Part shown: positions 59,445 through 64,000 of the stretch, piece after piece | How the letters are laid out: the number at the start of each line of letters is the position of its first letter | How positions within the stretch are numbered: the first letter of the stretch is position 1 | NCBI GenBank assembly: GCA_013286325.1 | Contig: JABDFZ010000002.1 | Location: forward strand, 1-64,000 | Length of the DNA: 64,000 bases | Source of the DNA: Bacteroidota bacterium | GTDB taxonomy: Bacteria; Bacteroidota; Bacteroidia; Sphingobacteriales; Sphingobacteriaceae | Direction of reading: 5' to 3' | The notes under the pieces: generated by a model | Told to the model about the DNA's origin: nothing | Database searches by the model: none | The model's input: only the letters and a program-made list of their open reading frames with translations | Position numbers and translations under genes: made by a program

Positions 59445-61736
59445 ATGAAGAAAATACTGACCGTCCTTTTCTGCTGTGCAACCGTCATTGCATCGGCACA
59501 AACAAAAACTAACGATAACCTTGTTCAATACGTAAAGCCCATCATTGGTACTCAGCGCATGGGGCATACTTACCCGGGTGCCACTGTCCCATTTGGCATG
59601 GTACAGCTTAGCCCTGAAACAGATACGCCAAGCTATGAGCTGAATGGTAAATACAATCCCGATGTATATAAATACTGCGCCGGGTATCAGTACGATGATA
59701 AAACAATAGTGGGTTTCAGTCATACCCATTTCAGCGGCACAGGCCATTCTGATTTAGGCGACTTTTTAATTATGCCAACAATTGGCCCGGTTCAGTTAAA
59801 TCCCGGCGTAGCTGATAAACCCGGCAGCGGGTACCGCTCAGCTTTTTCACACGCCAATGAGGTAAGCGAGGCCAATTACTATAAAGTTAAGCTCGATGCC
59901 AGCGGTATTATTGCCGAAATGACCACCAGCACCCGTGTAGGCTTTCATCAGTACACTTTTCCCAAATCAGACAATGCACATATTATCCTCGACCTGATGG
60001 CGGGGATCTATAACTATCCTGATAAAAACGTTTGGACATACCTGCGCATGGTGAATGACAGTACCGTAGTAGGCTACCGCTCAACAAATGGCTGGGCACG
60101 TACCCGTACGCTGTATTTCGCCATGACGTTCAACAAGCCATTTATCCAGATGGGCTATAAAAACTTCAGCAAACGCGAAGTGTATGGCGGCTTTTGGGGC
60201 AAATTTGCAAGGGTAAAGAACTTTCCCGATCTGGCAGGACGTCAGCTAAAAACATACTTCGATTTTAAAACTACCGAAGGCGAGAAGATAAAGATAAAGT
60301 TTGCCATTTCCCCGGTGAGTATCGACGGCGCTCTAAACAATATGAAAGCAGAAATTCCCGGCTGGGATTTCGACAAAGTAAAGAACGACGGGCAAGCGCA
60401 ATGGGAAGCAGAACTGCATAAAATTGTGATTGATGGCAGCAAGGATGATAAGATAAACTTTTATACCTCCATGTACCATGCGATGATCAACCCTACTATC
60501 TATATGGATGTGGATGGTCAATATAAAGCGCTCGATCAGAACATTCACAAAGCCGAAGGGTTTACCAATTATACCACTTTTAGCCTTTGGGATACACATC
60601 GCGCCTTGCACCCGCTGTTTAACATCATCGACCAAAAACGAAACGCCGACATGGTACAAAGCATGATGGCTCATTTCGACCAAAGCCCCGAGCACATGCT
60701 GCCAATATGGAGCAACTCGGCCAACGAAAATTGGTGTATGAGCGGCTATCACAGCGTATCTGTTCTGGCCGATGCCGTAGTAAAAGGAAATGCTCCGTTC
60801 GATGCCAATAAAGCACTGGATGCCTGTGTAACCACTGCTCGTCACCGCGATTACGAAGGTATAGGCTATTATATAGATATGGGCTACATTCCCGATGAAA
60901 AGAATGGCAATTCCGTATCATCAACTGAGGAATATGCTTATGACGATTGGTGCATAGCCCAGATGGCCAAAAAGCTGAACCGCATGGATATTTACAACGA
61001 TTTTATCAAACGGTCGCAAAACTGGAAGAATGTATACGATCCTAAAAGCGGCTTTATGCATCCAAAACTTGCAGACGGAACTTTCCGCAAAGCGTTTGAT
61101 CCGTTCACAACCATTAACCAGGGCTTTATTGAGGGCAACGCCTGGAACTATACGCTGTATGTTCCGCATGATCCGGAAGGATTGATAAAAATGATGGGCG
61201 GCAACAAGCGGTTTGTAACTTATGTCGACAGTCTTTTTAGTTACAATCTGCCGGATAAATACTTTGCCGAAACTGAAGATATCACCCGCGATGGTATAAT
61301 AGGTAACTACGTACATGGCAACGAACCATCGCACCATGTAGCTTACCTGTACGACTGGACAGATAAACCCTGGAAAACCCAGGAAAAGATCCGCATGATA
61401 TTGCCACGTATGTACAAACCAACCCCCGATGGGTTGGGCGGCAATGATGATACTGGCCAAATGAGCGCCTGGTACATTTTCAGTGCTTTAGGGTTTTACC
61501 CGGTAGCTCCGGCGTCTGATCAGTATGCTATTGGCAGCCCTGCAGTAAATCACGCAGTGATCCAGGTTGGCGAAGGCAAAACCTTTACCATTAACGTAAA
61601 AAATCAAAGCGATAAAAACGTATATATCCAAAAAATCACCCTGAACGGACAGCCACATAATAGCCTGTTTTTAAGTCACGCTGATATTATGAACGGGGGC
61701 GAAATAACTTTTGTAATGGGAAGCAAGCATAAGTAG
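59445..61736 (+). CDS. GH92 family glycosyl hydrolase (alpha-mannosidase type)
   Basis: VKPIIGTQRMGHTYPGATVPFGMVQLSPETD, FSHTHFSGTGHSDLGDFL, GNDDTGQMSAWYIFSALGFYPV; ATG at 59445 preferred. Confidence 0.95.
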   Translation: MKKILTVLFCCATVIASAQTKTNDNLVQYVKPIIGTQRMGHTYPGATVPFGMVQLSPETDTPSYELNGKYNPDVYKYCAGYQYDDKTIVGFSHTHFSGTGHSDLGDFLIMPTIGPVQLNPGVADKPGSGYRSAFSHANEVSEANYYKVKLDASGIIAEMTTSTRVGFHQYTFPKSDNAHIILDLMAGIYNYPDKNVWTYLRMVNDSTVVGYRSTNGWARTRTLYFAMTFNKPFIQMGYKNFSKREVYGGFWGKFARVKNFPDLAGRQLKTYFDFKTTEGEKIKIKFAISPVSIDGALNNMKAEIPGWDFDKVKNDGQAQWEAELHKIVIDGSKDDKINFYTSMYHAMINPTIYMDVDGQYKALDQNIHKAEGFTNYTTFSLWDTHRALHPLFNIIDQKRNADMVQSMMAHFDQSPEHMLPIWSNSANENWCMSGYHSVSVLADAVVKGNAPFDANKALDACVTTARHRDYEGIGYYIDMGYIPDEKNGNSVSSTEEYAYDDWCIAQMAKKLNRMDIYNDFIKRSQNWKNVYDPKSGFMHPKLADGTFRKAFDPFTTINQGFIEGNAWNYTLYVPHDPEGLIKMMGGNKRFVTYVDSLFSYNLPDKYFAETEDITRDGIIGNYVHGNEPSHHVAYLYDWTDKPWKTQEKIRMILPRMYKPTPDGLGGNDDTGQMSAWYIFSALGFYPVAPASDQYAIGSPAVNHAVIQVGEGKTFTINVKNQSDKNVYIQKITLNGQPHNSLFLSHADIMNGGEITFVMGSKHK

Positions 61737-61765
61737 AGATTAGGCTGTACATATTAGTATTTGCC

Positions 61766-63187
61766 TCATCTAACCGTAATTACTGCAGCGCTGCCTGCCG
61801 GCACTGTAACTACAAAGCTCTTGCTGTTTACCATTTGTAAGGTTGATGAAGGCGAGAACAAGCCACTGTCGGTTACGGTGCTGCCAGCAAAGGTAATACT
61901 TGTAGTTGAGGCAATTGAAGGAGCGGTGAGCCTGTCGACAATCATAGTCGAAGCCTTTTTGCTTAGCTGTATAGTAAAGGCAAAATCTTTCGATTCCTCT
62001 TTGTTGATCAAAGTAATCAGGGTTGCATTATCAGGCCCTGCACAGGCATAAACCGAACAGTTGTTGTAACTACGCGGATCCGAAATTATTGCCGGAATAA
62101 TTGATCCACCGTTGCTCCCATATTTAAAGGCAAGCATGGCATAATATTCAGGGCGTGCTGTAACAGTGCTATTATTCATTGTTATGGGCGAGTAGGCAAA
62201 ACGAGGCGGGCCGCCATGAAAATTAATGCCCTGTCCCTTGTTTTCAGCCACAGTCCACATAAAATCAAGCGCCCATAATGAAGAAGCAAAAACATCACTA
62301 ACACCGGGTTTGCCGCCACCCCAAACACTGTTACATTCAGAGATGCGGTAAGGTAAATGATGATAGGCTGATATTTTGGAAAGCTGTAACAGGTCAGTGA
62401 TTAATTTATCATTTGGTTTTAAAATATCACTGTAAGAAATTGATGGGTTTGATGCCGGCCCGGTGCTGTAATAATGTCCATCAATCAGCCTGATATTTTT
62501 TTGCTCGTTCCTGGCAAAAGCAGATACCCAGTTTGGATCGAAAGGATCAGCGTCCGGTCCTGCAAAATGGGCATTTGGTACGAGGCTTTTTATTATATCG
62601 AAATAACCGTTCCATTCGTGCTGATAATCTGCATAGTTGTAACCTGGTTCGCGCAGATGGAATTTAAATACATCCGGTTCATTACCCGATTGAAAGGCGT
62701 ATAAGTCTTTTTGTAGGCTGTTATAAACATACATAGCTTCATTTCCGGCAGCTGTAGGGTTATTGTCACCCAGGTTTAAGCCGAATAACACCCGCCAGCC
62801 AATGGCCTTTGAAAATGCTGATAAGCGATCGATATCAGAAGTCGTCAGTAAGTTTTTTGGCGTATTATCCTTGCGGGGAAGCCCAGTCCACGACGTTTCG
62901 TCGCTGGTGTTTCCCCCTATGCGTAAAATACCATTGCCCAGGTTTTTTATAAGCTGAATAAGCACGGTATTGTTTGCATTTAAAAACTCCGGGTCCTCGC
63001 CTAACAAACCGGTTTCATAACTTAACCCTTCAAAGTCCGATGGTATCCTGTAGCTGGGGCGGCTTTCGTCTATTGCCACGGTAATGGGTATACTTTTACC
63101 TTTAGGCTGAACTGTACCAAATTCTGCTTTTCTGCACGAAAATATACCGGTTGCCATTAGAAGAATGGCCAGCCATTTTTTATTCAT
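61766..63187 (-). CDS. GH79-like secreted/lipoprotein glycosyl hydrolase
   Basis: FEGLSYETGLLGEDPEFL, GILRIGGNTSDETSW, FQSGNEPDVF; lipobox IFSCRK. Confidence 0.8.
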   Translation of the reverse strand: MNKKWLAILLMATGIFSCRKAEFGTVQPKGKSIPITVAIDESRPSYRIPSDFEGLSYETGLLGEDPEFLNANNTVLIQLIKNLGNGILRIGGNTSDETSWTGLPRKDNTPKNLLTTSDIDRLSAFSKAIGWRVLFGLNLGDNNPTAAGNEAMYVYNSLQKDLYAFQSGNEPDVFKFHLREPGYNYADYQHEWNGYFDIIKSLVPNAHFAGPDADPFDPNWVSAFARNEQKNIRLIDGHYYSTGPASNPSISYSDILKPNDKLITDLLQLSKISAYHHLPYRISECNSVWGGGKPGVSDVFASSLWALDFMWTVAENKGQGINFHGGPPRFAYSPITMNNSTVTARPEYYAMLAFKYGSNGGSIIPAIISDPRSYNNCSVYACAGPDNATLITLINKEESKDFAFTIQLSKKASTMIVDRLTAPSIASTTSITFAGSTVTDSGLFSPSSTLQMVNSKSFVVTVPAGSAAVITVR

Positions 63188-63392
63188 TTAATCAGGGGAG
63201 TGATAAGCGTTATTTAACCAGTAACAACAATTTTACAGGGCGCAATTTATTAAAAAAAGGTTAAATCAAAATGTCATTTACGTTATTTTTCAGACACTTA
63301 GCAATCAGGAAGAAGTATTAGCAGGTGATAGGCTTCAATTTGTTTCCGAAGCGGAATTAAACAGATTGTACTATTAGAAACATCATTCATTT

Positions 63393-63450
63393 TCCCTCTT
63401 TGCTGCTTGCAGCAGAGAGGGTGATCAGGCGCAGCGCAGATCGGGTGAGT
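63393..63450. repeat. Two-hairpin dispersed intergenic repeat (copy D)
   Basis: CCCTCTTTGCTGCTTGCAGCAGAGAGGGTGATCAGGCGCAGCGCAGATCGGGTGAGT. Confidence 0.8.
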
Positions 63451-63464
63451 TAATAAGCGTGGGT

Positions 63465-64000
63465 TTACCCTGCCATATAATGCATTTCGTTAACAGTAAG
63501 CTTGTTGATCATCTCCTTTAAAATTGCGCGTGCGCGGTGCAGGTTTGTGCGCGATAATAATTCAGTGATACCTAATTTATCGCCGATTTCCTGGTGCGAG
63601 TAGCCTTCAATGGCATACATATTAAATACCGAACGATAGGTTTGTGGCAGTTTCTGGATCATTTTCAACAGGTCCTTAGCTTCCAATCCATGTGCGTTGT
63701 ATCCATTGCTGAAAGAAGTATTATCCTCCGGAAATTCTTCAACTAAAACCATTGGCTTTAGCTTGCGGTATCTTGATATGGCACAATGTACCATAATACG
63801 ACGGATCCATCCTTCCAGGTTTCCCTCGCCACGGTAGTTGTGAACGTTTTTGAACATTTTTATAAACCCTTCCTGCAAAATATCCTGTGCCTCATCTTTA
63901 TCGTGTGCATAGCGCATACAAACTGCCAGCATCCTGGGTGCAAGGGTCTTGTACAAAAGCTCCTGTTGTTTACGGTCGTTTTTCAGGCAGCCTTCCCATA
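63465..64000 (-). CDS. RNA polymerase sigma factor (ECF), N-terminus beyond the right edge
   Basis: DEAQDILQEGFIKMFKNVHNYRGEGNLEGWIRRI; the frame stays open to the edge (WEGCLKNDRKQQELLYK), so 63956 is not the real start. Confidence 0.92.
   Translation of the reverse strand, partial: WEGCLKNDRKQQELLYKTLAPRMLAVCMRYAHDKDEAQDILQEGFIKMFKNVHNYRGEGNLEGWIRRIMVHCAISRYRKLKPMVLVEEFPEDNTSFSNGYNAHGLEAKDLLKMIQKLPQTYRSVFNMYAIEGYSHQEIGDKLGITELLSRTNLHRARAILKEMINKLTVNEMHYMAG

Noticed and set aside
60921-61460. 179-aa ORF antisense to GH92
   Set aside because: Shadow ORF over conserved GH92 motifs.
63465-63956. Sigma factor taken as complete with start at 63956
   Set aside because: The frame is open and sigma-like to the window edge, so the gene is truncated by the window.

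Overview
The 64 kb window is Bacteroidota DNA. It looks Sphingobacteriaceae/Mucilaginibacter-like from the SusC/SusD pair, TAnnTTTG promoter motifs, GH78/GH92/GH79 hydrolases and TlpA/DUF4369 proteins; this assignment is inferred from protein families and no search was run. Most of it is ordinary chromosome: a rhamnose-utilisation locus (GntR regulator, GH78 rhamnosidase, RhaT, bifunctional aldolase/dehydrogenase) next to a SusCD pair, plus SecA, PurD, Tex, PDH E1-beta, HisS, CarB, LemA/TPM proteins, pullulanase, GH92 and GH79-like hydrolases, and a sigma factor cut by the right edge. I saw no rRNA, tRNA or CRISPR array. The most interesting signals are: (1) a lone Y1/RAYT-type transposase enclosed by repeated two-hairpin REP-like units, one inverted, whose stems differ by compensatory changes; (2) a STAND (NB-ARC-like) TPR protein broken by a 1-nt frameshift, with a small companion ORF sharing an NVGDxY tail motif; (3) a dispersed two-hairpin intergenic repeat family with covarying stems (3 good copies, 1 degenerate); (4) an ECF41-type sigma factor whose candidate target promoter (TGTCACA-N16-TGTC) overlaps its own stop codon; (5) an orphan Cys-rich GG-leader peptide beside a TlpA-like thioredoxin; (6) tandem HETWRIV mini-membrane proteins next to a Cys/His-rich unknown protein; and (7) a degenerate ACP-like membrane protein lacking the phosphopantetheine Ser. 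I cannot show that any of these is truly undescribed without searches.
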